7,419 nucleotides of DNA from JANQRV01 sp964533785 (GCA_964533785.1 CAZHNG010000333.1:1-7419), one strand, 5' to 3'. Shown: positions 1 to 6,195, counted from the stretch's first letter. Program-made: numbers and translations. The notes: generated by a model from the letters alone, not told the origin.

Positions 1-18
1 CAAACACAATAAGAAAGC

Positions 19-1245
19 ATGAAGTACCTAATAGTTTTAGCCGTTTTAACAGGCCTGATGCTGGCGCAGCGATTGACCGTCAGTGGACAATCCACCTTAT
101 TATTCATTGAAGACTGGCAGGGAGAATTCGGCACTTCCGGCGATGGCGAGGACGGTGACGGCAACGCGATCGGATGGTACCTGGGCCCCGGCAGTACGGG
201 CGTTTCCTACCGCCCCGGTGATCTGCAGTTCAATGACCTGGACCGGGACGTAACCTGGAGTGTTACCATTCCCGGTAACGCCTGCGAACGGGCGGTGGTG
301 AGCGTGTCGATCAGTGCTGCCGGCGACCTGGAAGGCTATTGCAGCATCGGTTCGGCGACCTGCGAATGTACCGTACCCGTTGGTGGCGGAACGGTCAATA
401 CGGATTATGTGGATCTGTATATCGACGGCAGACAAGTACCAGGTCCCTACGGTTGTTCGGTTTCCTGCGCAGCGACCAATTGCCCGGGTTCCTGTAATGT
501 TAATGACGGTTTCCATACCCTGGTAGGTGATTGCAACAACGGCAGTGTCGATGATGCCGGCGATTGGGGTACCGCCGACTTCTATGAAACCGTGGACAAT
601 TACCGGAACGACATCAGTATCGACATCACCGTGAGAAATGGTGCCCAAAGTGAATACATCAATATCAGTACCATCACGGTCGACTGCCTGGTACTAAGCG
701 TGGAATTCAATGATTTTTCCGTAAAGGCAGAAGAAGGATTTATATTGATCAAATGGGAGACCGCTTCTGAGGTCAACAATGACTATTTTATCATCGAGCG
801 CAGTACGGACGGCAAAGTCTTCTATCCCTTAGGAGAAGTGGATGGCGCAGGCACCAGTTTTTCCAAAAAGCAATATCAATTTAAGGATGATTCGCCCCAA
901 ACAGGGTTAAATTATTACCGGATCAAACAAGTAGACCTGGATGGTCAGATTGATCATTCTCCCGTGCAGGTGATCTCTTACGGTCAGCCGGAAAAAGTTA
1001 AGGAACTTTGGCTGCAGCCCAATCCGGCGGGTGACCGGGTAAATATTTCACTCCCTTTCCATCACGATCAACCCACCAAACTCGAAGTGTTCAACGCCAA
1101 CGGCCGGCTCGTAGAAAAAATGGATGCCATTGACCAGGCGACCGGCACCTTTGCTCTTTCGATCAGCAGTTACGAACCGGGTACTTATTTTGTGAGGGCT
1201 ATCCAGGGCGATTTCGTCCGAACCGCATTGTTGGTGAAAAAGTAA
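19..1245 (+). CDS. Secreted cysteine-rich protein with C-terminal type IX secretion sorting domain
   Basis: This 408-residue protein is probably exported by Sec and then released or surface-anchored through the type IX system. Residues 1-24 form a signal peptide with one Lys and a hydrophobic core (LIVLAVLTGLML). Residues about 25-225 are an unrecognised domain holding all ten cysteines (C89, 108, 115, 117, 146, 150, 155, 159, 172, 223), which suggests disulfides after export, plus an acidic DGEDGDGN stretch at 42-49. Residues about 227-320 resemble the fibronectin-III-like module common before sorting domains (IKWETASEVNNDYFIIERS, then NYYRIKQVDLDG). Residues about 330-408 are a typical type A sorting domain: LQPNPAGDRVNISL near its start, YEPGTYFVRA near its end and a basic C-terminus. 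The ATG at 19 leads straight into the signal peptide. The following 438-bp gap suggests it is not part of the downstream operon. Substrate or partner cannot be told from sequence. Confidence 0.85.
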   Translation: MKYLIVLAVLTGLMLAQRLTVSGQSTLLFIEDWQGEFGTSGDGEDGDGNAIGWYLGPGSTGVSYRPGDLQFNDLDRDVTWSVTIPGNACERAVVSVSISAAGDLEGYCSIGSATCECTVPVGGGTVNTDYVDLYIDGRQVPGPYGCSVSCAATNCPGSCNVNDGFHTLVGDCNNGSVDDAGDWGTADFYETVDNYRNDISIDITVRNGAQSEYINISTITVDCLVLSVEFNDFSVKAEEGFILIKWETASEVNNDYFIIERSTDGKVFYPLGEVDGAGTSFSKKQYQFKDDSPQTGLNYYRIKQVDLDGQIDHSPVQVISYGQPEKVKELWLQPNPAGDRVNISLPFHHDQPTKLEVFNANGRLVEKMDAIDQATGTFALSISSYEPGTYFVRAIQGDFVRTALLVKK

Positions 1246-1268
1246 TAAAGGAAGCTATAGCGCACTAC

Positions 1269-1291
1269 AAGAAAAAATGGATTTTTTTCTT
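1269..1291 (+). terminator. Possible weak A/T hairpin terminator after the T9SS-sorted protein gene
   Basis: AAGAAAAAAT is followed, after GG, by ATTTTTTTCTT, so an A/U stem ending in a U-rich strand could form 24 bp after the stop codon. The stem has almost no G/C pairs, so it is marginal as an intrinsic terminator. Position just downstream of the gene is the main argument for it. Confidence 0.25.
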
Positions 1292-1337
1292 GGCGTATTT
1301 AGCGGTTGTCAATTTCAATACTTGCTTTTGAAACGGC

Positions 1338-1404
1338 TCTGCACCGAGACTGAGTCTCTCGTAAGCACCAGTCCTGCTTGCGAGAGACTCAGTCTCGATG
1401 CAGA
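1338..1404. repeat. 30-bp inverted repeat with nested 13-bp palindromes
   Basis: Arms 1338-1367 and 1375-1404 are complementary over 30 positions, separated by a 7-base loop. On the + strand only two positions depart from Watson-Crick pairing: C1344/A1398 (mismatch) and U1362/G1380 (wobble). Each arm also carries an odd palindrome, GAGACTGAGTCTC at 1346-1358 and GAGACTCAGTCTC at 1384-1396, so each half can fold on itself. No T-run follows on either strand, which argues against a plain terminator. It may be a dispersed intergenic element or a protein-binding site; the sequence does not decide. Confidence 0.85.
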
Positions 1405-1624
1405 AAACTTGCCAAACTCTGTTTGGTAGCAAACTTTATTCATTCGCGGAGCAACCTGCATTTAAATCAAATAGAGCTACATCATCACCCCCCGCAAGGA
1501 AGTTCAGGATACAATAGATCTCCAGGCCCTCCATCGTGAAATAAAAATTTGAATGGTGAAGGCTTAAAAAACAGTAGGTATCCTTCCCGTTAACGTTAAT
1601 TCAACATTATCTTTTCCATTTTTA

Positions 1625-1656
1625 CTTGTATACTTAAAAAGGCTTAACTAAATTTG
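1625..1656 (+). promoter_or_regulatory. Bacteroidota-type promoter for the sugar biosynthesis operon
   Basis: TAAATTTG at 1649-1656 matches the Bacteroidota -7 consensus TAnnTTTG exactly. CTTG at 1625-1628 matches three of four bases of the -33 TTTG element, with 20 bp between them. The predicted transcription start is near 1663, about 20 nt before the ATG at 1684. It is the only full match seen upstream of the operon. Confidence 0.55.
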
Positions 1657-1683
1657 CGCCTTTATGAGTCAGATTATTACTCA

Positions 1684-2217
1684 ATGCTAGAAGCCTTAAT
1701 TTCCTCCAGAACCCGCATCAAATTGCTGTTGAAGTTCTTTTTAAACAGTAATGCTACGGCCTATTTGCGGAGTTTGGAACAGGAATTCGGCGAATCGACG
1801 AACGGCATCAGAGTAGAATTGAACCGGTTGGAAAAAGCAGGTATGTTGACCTCTACCCTGAACGGCAATAAAAGAATTTTTCGGGCAAATACGAAACATC
1901 CTTTGTTCGAAGAAGTACACAATATCATCTTGAAATACGTGGGGCTGGACCGGGTGATCGAAGGAGTGGTAGAACGGCTAGGGGAAGTCAGCAAGGTGTT
2001 CCTGATCGGCGAGATATCAAGAGGGTTGGACAGTAAGATCATCGACCTTTTGATCGTTGGCAATATCGACCGGTCCTATTTGATCACGTTGATCGAAAGA
2101 TCAGAAACATTGATCAGCCGGAAGATCCGGTACGTCATTTACAGCGAAAAAGAATTTAATAACGAAGACTTGAACAAATTTGATCCACAACCCCTACTGT
2201 TGTGGTCCCATGAATAA
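1684..2217 (+). CDS. Winged-helix DNA-binding protein fused to a degenerate nucleotidyltransferase-like domain
   Basis: Probable transcriptional regulator of the operon it heads. Numbering from the ATG at 1684 (177 residues), residues about 8-70 form a winged helix: RIKLLLKFFL, the YLRSLEQEFGES helix, recognition helix STNGIRVELNRLEKAGML (38-55), then a wing around NGNKRIF. Residues about 104-155 look like the core of a MNT-type nucleotidyltransferase (VFLIGEISRG, then IDLLIVG). The usual GS is G109-E110 and the first Asp of the DxD pair is I119, leaving only D121, so catalysis is doubtful and a binding or sensing role is more likely. The frame is open back to a TTG at 1654, but that TTG lies inside the predicted -7 element, so ATG 1684 is preferred. 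The aminotransferase gene follows after 17 bp. An ArsR/MarR-like label would describe only the first half. Confidence 0.75.
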   Translation: MLEALISSRTRIKLLLKFFLNSNATAYLRSLEQEFGESTNGIRVELNRLEKAGMLTSTLNGNKRIFRANTKHPLFEEVHNIILKYVGLDRVIEGVVERLGEVSKVFLIGEISRGLDSKIIDLLIVGNIDRSYLITLIERSETLISRKIRYVIYSEKEFNNEDLNKFDPQPLLLWSHE

Positions 2218-2234
2218 AAAGAAACAGGCAGGTG

Positions 2235-3359
2235 ATGAAAATACAGATGGTCGATCTAAAGACCCAATACCTAAACATGCAGCAGGAGATTGACGATGCG
2301 GTGCTTGAAGTCGTGAGGTCTACAGCTTACATAAACGGACCTAAAGTCAAAGAATTCCAAGTCAATTTTGAGTCATATCTTGGTGCAAAGTCCGTGATAC
2401 CTTGCGCCAATGGAACCGACGCCCTGCAGATAGCCATGATGGCCTTAGAACTGCAACCGGGTGACGAAGTTATCGTACCTTCTTTCACTTACGTTTCTAC
2501 GGCGGAGGTAATTGCGCTGCTAAAGTTAAAGCCGGTGATGGTCGACGTAGATCCCGCTACTTTCAACATCACTGCCGACATTGTCGAGAATGCTGTCACG
2601 CCGAATACCAAAGCCATTGTGCCAGTGAATTTATTCGGCCAGAGCTGCGACATGGAACCGATCATGGCCGTAGCTAAAAAGCACAACCTCTGGGTAGTCG
2701 AAGATAACGCCCAGGCCATTGGTGCCGATTATATTTTTGCCGATGGCCGTACGCAGAAAACCGGTACCATCGGAAATATCGGCTGCACTTCTTTTTACCC
2801 TTCCAAGAACCTGGGAGCGTACGGAGATGGCGGCGCCATTTATACCAATGATGAAGCGTTGGCTCACAAATTAAAAATGATCGCCAACCACGGACAACAA
2901 AAACGCTATTACCACGATTCTATCGGCGTTAATTCTAGGCTGGATGCCATTCAGGCGGCTATCCTGGGGATCAAATTGAAACGCCTCGATCAATACGCTG
3001 CCGCCCGCAATCAGGCTGCTTCTTACTATGATGCCGCTTTCGGTGATACGGAAGCCCTGGAAATTCCGGTCCGTCAGCCTAACTCCACGCACGTCTTTCA
3101 CCAATACACCTTAAAAGTTAAGGATGGAAGAAGGGATGAATTGCAAACCTTTTTGAACGAAAAAGGGATCCCGTCGGTCATCTATTACCCTGTGCCTTTA
3201 TACAAGCAGGAAGCTTACCGGGATTATGTAGAAAATGGTTTTGAATTGCCCGTTACCGAAAGCTTGTGCAAAGAGGTGATCTCATTGCCTATGCACACGG
3301 AATTGAATGAAGAGATGTTGGAATATATCAGTACTAACGTAAAAGCTTTTTTCGCATAA
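2235..3359 (+). CDS. wbpE: DegT/DnrJ/EryC1 family PLP-dependent sugar aminotransferase, WbpE/WlbC type
   Basis: Predicted to transfer an amino group, normally from glutamate, to the 3-keto position of UDP-2-acetamido-3-oxo-glucuronate in the cytoplasm. The 374-residue length is normal for the family. Visible landmarks, numbered from the ATG at 2235: MVDLKTQY near the N-terminus, the phosphate-binding GTDA (60-63), VVEDNAQ with D157 contacting the PLP ring nitrogen, the Schiff-base lysine K191 in FYPSKNLGAYGDGGAI, ANHGQQKRYYH, and NSRLDAIQAA (from 233). These segments, together with SVIYYPVPLYKQ, resemble WbpE of Pseudomonas O-antigen synthesis closely. A GTG lies one codon upstream, but ATG with AGGCAGG before it is the better start. 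The adjacent WbpD-like acetyltransferase supports the specific assignment over other DegT aminotransferases such as perosamine or QuiNAc4N enzymes. Confidence 0.88.
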   Translation: MKIQMVDLKTQYLNMQQEIDDAVLEVVRSTAYINGPKVKEFQVNFESYLGAKSVIPCANGTDALQIAMMALELQPGDEVIVPSFTYVSTAEVIALLKLKPVMVDVDPATFNITADIVENAVTPNTKAIVPVNLFGQSCDMEPIMAVAKKHNLWVVEDNAQAIGADYIFADGRTQKTGTIGNIGCTSFYPSKNLGAYGDGGAIYTNDEALAHKLKMIANHGQQKRYYHDSIGVNSRLDAIQAAILGIKLKRLDQYAAARNQAASYYDAAFGDTEALEIPVRQPNSTHVFHQYTLKVKDGRRDELQTFLNEKGIPSVIYYPVPLYKQEAYRDYVENGFELPVTESLCKEVISLPMHTELNEEMLEYISTNVKAFFA

Positions 3360-3374
3360 ATTGAACCGTTGAGT

Positions 3375-3953
3375 ATGGCAACAGATTATTTTGTTCACGA
3401 ATCGGCAGTAGTAGATGAAGGGGCTCAGGTAGGTTCCGGAACTAAGATCTGGCATTTTTGTCACATCATGCCGAGGGCCGTTATCGGACCTGGGTGTTCG
3501 CTGGGGCAGAATGTCTTCGTGGCCAACGGCGTCATTTTAGGCAAAAACGTAAAAATACAGAATAACGTATCTATCTACGAGGGCGTGATTTGTGAGGATG
3601 ATGTTTTTCTGGGACCGTCGATGGTCTTTACCAATGTGATCAACCCCAGGAGTGCGGTGAACCGGAAAAATGAATATATGAGAACGACAGTAGGAAAAGG
3701 AGCGACCATCGGTGCCAATGCTACGATCGTCTGCGGTAATGACATCGGCGAATACGCTTTCATCGGAGCCGGAGCGGTAATTACGAAAGAAGTACTTCCG
3801 TATGCACTGGTCGTTGGTAACCCCGCCCGCCAAATCGGCTGGATGAGCCGGCACGGACAGCGATTAAACTTCGATGAATCCGGCAAAGCAATTTGCCAAG
3901 AAAGTGGGGAAGCCTACCAGCTCATAGACGAAAAGACTTTGAAAAAATTATAA
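3375..3953 (+). CDS. wbpD: UDP-2-acetamido-3-amino-2,3-dideoxy-glucuronate N-acetyltransferase, WbpD/WlbB type
   Basis: Predicted to acetylate the 3-amino group made by the preceding aminotransferase, using acetyl-CoA, to give UDP-2,3-diacetamido-2,3-dideoxy-glucuronate. The 192-residue protein is a left-handed beta helix of hexapeptide repeats: AVVDEGAQVG, AVIGPGCSLG, VILGKNVKIQNNVSIYEG and TIGANATIVCGNDIGEYAFIG are visible rungs. The segment GPSMVFTNVINPRSA (80-94) and the end YALVVGNPARQIGWMS (143-158) are characteristic of WlbB/WbpD and separate it from PglD/NeuD acetyltransferases. A short tail (159-192) resembles the degenerate C-terminal extension of its relatives. The frame opens at a TTG (3369), but the ATG at 3375 gives the usual N-terminus. 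It follows the aminotransferase by 15 bp, so co-transcription and a shared pathway are likely. Confidence 0.9.
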   Translation: MATDYFVHESAVVDEGAQVGSGTKIWHFCHIMPRAVIGPGCSLGQNVFVANGVILGKNVKIQNNVSIYEGVICEDDVFLGPSMVFTNVINPRSAVNRKNEYMRTTVGKGATIGANATIVCGNDIGEYAFIGAGAVITKEVLPYALVVGNPARQIGWMSRHGQRLNFDESGKAICQESGEAYQLIDEKTLKKL

Positions 3954-3979
3954 TTCCTTAAATTTTAGGATCAGATCTC

Positions 3980-5281
3980 ATGGACATGATTTATCAGGAT
4001 TTAATAGAAAAAAAGAAAAAGATCTCCATCATAGGCCTTGGATACGTCGGACTGCCATTGGCATTGGAATTCGCCAAAAAGTTCAGCGTCATTGGTTTCG
4101 ACATCAACGAAGCGCGTGTGGAAATGATGAAGAAAGGGATAGATCCTTCCCAAGAATTGGATGGTTCGGCTTTTGAAGACAAAGATATTGTTTTTACTTC
4201 GGATGCAAAAGAATTAGCCAATGCCCATTTTCACGTAGTAGCGGTTCCCACTCCTATTGATGAACATAAAGTGCCTAACCTTCGGCCGCTGGAAGGTGCT
4301 TCGCATAGTGTAGGCAAGCACCTGAAGAAAGGCGATTATGTGATCTTTGAATCTACGGTTTATCCTGGATGTACGGAAGAAGATTGTATTCCAATTCTTG
4401 AAAAAGAATCTGGATTAACCTATATGCGGGATTTCAAAGTAGGGTATTCTCCGGAGCGGATCAATCCCGGAGACAAAGAACATACCGTAGACAAAATCCT
4501 TAAGGTGGTCGCGGGATGTGATGAATCTTCATTGGAAGAAATCGGCAAGGTGTACGGAGCGGTAATAACTGCGGGCATATATAAGGCTTCCAGCATCAAG
4601 GTAGCGGAAGCCGCTAAAGTAATTGAAAATACACAACGCGATTTAAATATAGCCTTTGTAAACGAACTGGCGATCATTTTTGATAAAATGGGCATAGACA
4701 CCCAGGAAGTACTAAAGGCTGCGGGAACGAAGTGGAATTTTCTGAAGTTCTATCCTGGTTTGGTAGGTGGGCATTGTATTGGCGTAGATCCTTACTATTT
4801 ATTGCACAAAGCAAAAGAATTAGGGTTTAACCCCGAAGTGATTACCAGTGGCAGACGAATCAATGATGAAATGCCTTCTTACATCGCAAAAAAACTAGTA
4901 CAAAAGTTAATTCAAAAAGGAAAAAATCCCGGTGATTGTAAGGTATTGATCAAAGGAATAACCTTCAAAGAAAATGTTGCCGATATTCGCAATTCGAAGG
5001 TCGCAGACCTAGCCAAAGAATTGATGCAATATTCAGTCAATGTGCATATTGTAGACCCGCATGCTTCTCCTAATGAGGTAGCACATGAATACAACCTTAT
5101 CTTGGTAGATAAAATATCTGATAACTATGATGCAGTGATCGTTGCCGTATCACATGATGAGTATAAGGTATTGGATATCGAATATTTTACTTCCATTATG
5201 AACGGTGCCCCCGTTTTAATGGACTTGAAAGGAATCATGGAACACCCTAAGGAAGAAGTTCTGGATTACTGGAGGTTGTAA
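3980..5281 (+). CDS. tviB: TviB/WbpO-type UDP-N-acetylhexosamine 6-dehydrogenase
   Basis: Predicted NAD-dependent enzyme oxidising C6 of a UDP-N-acetylhexosamine to the uronic acid in two steps. The 433-residue protein has the three-part UDP-sugar dehydrogenase layout: N-terminal Rossmann fold with GLGYVGLP (19-26) and D41 in FDIN; STVYPGCTEEDC (125-136) and YSPERINPGD (156-165); central helix SIKVAEAAKVIENTQRDLNIAF; the catalytic C266 in GGHCIGVDPYY; and a C-terminal domain with TFKENVADIRNSK (328-340). The VAEAAKVIENTQRDLN and KWNFLKFYPG segments are typical of TviB/WbpO/CapL rather than of UDP-glucose dehydrogenase. Beside wbpE and wbpD homologues, UDP-GlcNAc is the likeliest substrate, although TviB and the UDP-GalNAc enzyme WbpO cannot be told apart by eye. 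AGGA lies nine bases before the chosen ATG; MIYQDL two codons later is an alternative start. Confidence 0.88.
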   Translation: MDMIYQDLIEKKKKISIIGLGYVGLPLALEFAKKFSVIGFDINEARVEMMKKGIDPSQELDGSAFEDKDIVFTSDAKELANAHFHVVAVPTPIDEHKVPNLRPLEGASHSVGKHLKKGDYVIFESTVYPGCTEEDCIPILEKESGLTYMRDFKVGYSPERINPGDKEHTVDKILKVVAGCDESSLEEIGKVYGAVITAGIYKASSIKVAEAAKVIENTQRDLNIAFVNELAIIFDKMGIDTQEVLKAAGTKWNFLKFYPGLVGGHCIGVDPYYLLHKAKELGFNPEVITSGRRINDEMPSYIAKKLVQKLIQKGKNPGDCKVLIKGITFKENVADIRNSKVADLAKELMQYSVNVHIVDPHASPNEVAHEYNLILVDKISDNYDAVIVAVSHDEYKVLDIEYFTSIMNGAPVLMDLKGIMEHPKEEVLDYWRL

Positions 5282-5330
5282 CTACTAAAAACAGGCACAA
5301 AGGGATTTAGATAAAATTTGAAAAAATAAA

Positions 5331-5340
5331 GAGGTACCTC
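5331..5340. promoter_or_regulatory. Palindromic ribosome-binding region of the UpxY-like gene
   Basis: GAGGTACCTC is a perfect 10-bp palindrome whose first half, GAGG, is a Shine-Dalgarno match ending eight bases before the ATG at 5343. It is the clearest Shine-Dalgarno in the window. A near -7 match, AAAATTTG (5313-5320), precedes it but lacks a -33 partner, so a separate promoter here is doubtful. Confidence 0.45.
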
Positions 5341-5342
5341 CC

Positions 5343-5891
5343 ATGAGCACAGCAGTTAAGCCGAGAATCGAAAATCATTTAGATTTAAACGAAGAGCGCT
5401 GGTTCGCCGTTTATACCCGCTACAAAAGAGAAAAAATAGTAAAACAAAACTTGCAGCGCAAGGGCATTCATTGTTATTTGCCGCTGCAGCAGCTTACCCG
5501 GCACTATACCCGCAAGATCAAAAAAGTCGAATTACCGCTGATCAGTTGTTACATCTTCGTAAAAATAACCAAGCAGGATTACGTTCCCGTACTGGAAGTA
5601 CCGGATGTCGTCAACTTCATCAAGTTCTCGAACAACCTCATATCCATTCCCGAAAAGGAGATCTCCATCATGAGACAAGTCGTAGGTGAAGGGATCGCCA
5701 TACAAGTAGAGGAAGGGAGTTTCGCCAACGGTGACCTGGTGGAGGTGATCGGCGGTCAACTAACGGGTTTAAAAGGTACGCTGATCGAACAAAGAAATGA
5801 CAAAAATTTTGTGGTAGAACTGCAAAATTTAGGATATTCACTCTTCATGCAAATTGATCCTAAATATTTAAGGAGAATTGGCAGGATTTAA
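5343..5891 (+). CDS. UpxY-type NusG-family transcription antiterminator
   Basis: A 182-residue NusG paralogue predicted to bind RNA polymerase and let it read through long surface-glycan operons. Residues about 19-110 form the NGN domain: RWFAVYTRYKREKIVKQNLQ, GIHCYLPLQQ, then the PLISCYIFVKI strand (65-75). Residues about 126-150 form a KOW motif (GSFANGDLVEVIGGQLTGLKG), and the C-terminus ends in basic residues. This matches UpxY-like proteins rather than housekeeping NusG, which in Bacteroidota normally sits in the secE-ribosomal protein cluster. Family knowledge places upxY first in a capsule locus; here it is last in the visible cluster, 61 bp after the dehydrogenase. It may serve this operon or glycan genes beyond the window. 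Which leader it recognises cannot be read from the sequence. Confidence 0.88.
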   Translation: MSTAVKPRIENHLDLNEERWFAVYTRYKREKIVKQNLQRKGIHCYLPLQQLTRHYTRKIKKVELPLISCYIFVKITKQDYVPVLEVPDVVNFIKFSNNLISIPEKEISIMRQVVGEGIAIQVEEGSFANGDLVEVIGGQLTGLKGTLIEQRNDKNFVVELQNLGYSLFMQIDPKYLRRIGRI

Positions 5892-5918
5892 CGGAAAATT
5901 CTTTTTCCTTTGCATAAT

Positions 5919-5966
5919 GGTAGAGTGGAATACTGGTAGAGCGGAATACTGGTAGAGCGGAATTTA
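5919..5966 (+). repeat. Three tandem copies of a 16-bp repeat
   Basis: GGTAGAGTGGAATACT (5919-5934), GGTAGAGCGGAATACT (5935-5950) and GGTAGAGCGGAATTTA (5951-5966) are head-to-tail. The first two differ at one base; the third diverges in its last bases, where it becomes the left arm of a hairpin. Confidence 0.9.
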
Positions 5967-5974
5967 TTCCGCTC
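5955..5974 (+). repeat. GCGGAAT hairpin A
   Basis: GAGCGGAA (5955-5962) and TTCCGCTC (5967-5974) form a perfect 8-bp stem around TTTA. It grows out of the third tandem repeat. The following bases are A-rich rather than T-rich, so it is a poor terminator on the + strand. Confidence 0.75.
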
Positions 5975-6004
5975 AAAATATAGCTTTAAAGAGGAAATCT
6001 GGAA

Positions 6005-6045
6005 AAGCGGAATTTTCAACTCCCGTTTGGGATGTTATTCCGCTT
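6005..6045 (+). repeat. GCGGAAT hairpin B
   Basis: AAGCGGAAT (6005-6013) pairs perfectly with ATTCCGCTT (6037-6045). Inside, TCCC (6021-6024) can pair with GGGA (6029-6032) around GTTT. The right arm is shared with the longer inverted repeat 6018-6110, so the two folds exclude each other. Confidence 0.7.
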
Positions 6046-6110
6046 CCCGTTACAGCTCTAGAGAGGAATAAATTGAGTTTTTTTCGCGGAATAACATTCC
6101 CCTGGGAGTT
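6018..6110 (+). repeat. Long inverted repeat overlapping hairpin B
   Basis: The left arm 6018-6043 begins AACTCCC and ends ATGTTATTCCGC. The right arm 6086-6110 begins GCGGAATAACAT and ends GGGAGTT. The two arms pair over 12 and 7 bp, with an unmatched 6-7 base bulge between the paired blocks and 42 bp between the arms. About 145 bp separates the right arm from the kdsA start. Confidence 0.75.
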
Positions 6111-6174
6111 AAAAATTTCGCAGTACTATCTATACTACATGCACTTGACACCAATAGTAACTTCTACTTCGGAG

Positions 6175-6195
6175 GATAAGTCACTGCGACTTATC
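6175..6195 (+). promoter_or_regulatory. Stem-loop upstream of kdsA
   Basis: GATAAGTC (6175-6182) and GACTTATC (6188-6195) form a perfect 8-bp stem with loop ACTGC, immediately after a GGAGG (6171-6175) that has no start codon near it. It lies 60 bp before the kdsA ATG. A role in kdsA expression is possible but unproven. Confidence 0.4.

Larger units (their letters stand above)
1246..1683. other. Intergenic region with hairpins, palindromes and an operon promoter
   Basis: No convincing gene lies in this stretch. In order it holds an A/T-rich hairpin (1269-1291), a 30-bp inverted repeat (1338-1404), a small hairpin CCAAAC-TCT-GTTTGG (1412-1426), about 160 bp with no structure I can name, a 10-bp perfect palindrome TTAACGTTAA (1590-1599) and a Bacteroidota-type promoter (1625-1656). 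The palindrome sits about 25 bp upstream of the promoter and could be an operator, but ten bases alone are weak evidence. Confidence 0.6.

Noticed and set aside
314..526. 70-codon + strand frame in another register of the secreted protein gene
   Set aside because: Out-of-frame shadow in GC-richer coding DNA; no motif and no start signals.
100..648. 182-codon open frame on the minus strand inside the secreted protein gene
   Set aside because: It is fully antisense to a well-supported gene. Its translation has no recognisable motif or plausible start context.
1338..1404. Strong intrinsic terminator for the upstream gene
   Set aside because: The stem is strong but no T-run follows on either strand, and it lies about 93 bp after the stop codon.
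1654..1683. N-terminal extension RLYESDYYS of the winged-helix protein from TTG 1654
   Set aside because: The TTG lies within the predicted -7 promoter element and would probably not be in the transcript; ATG 1684 gives a normal winged-helix N-terminus.
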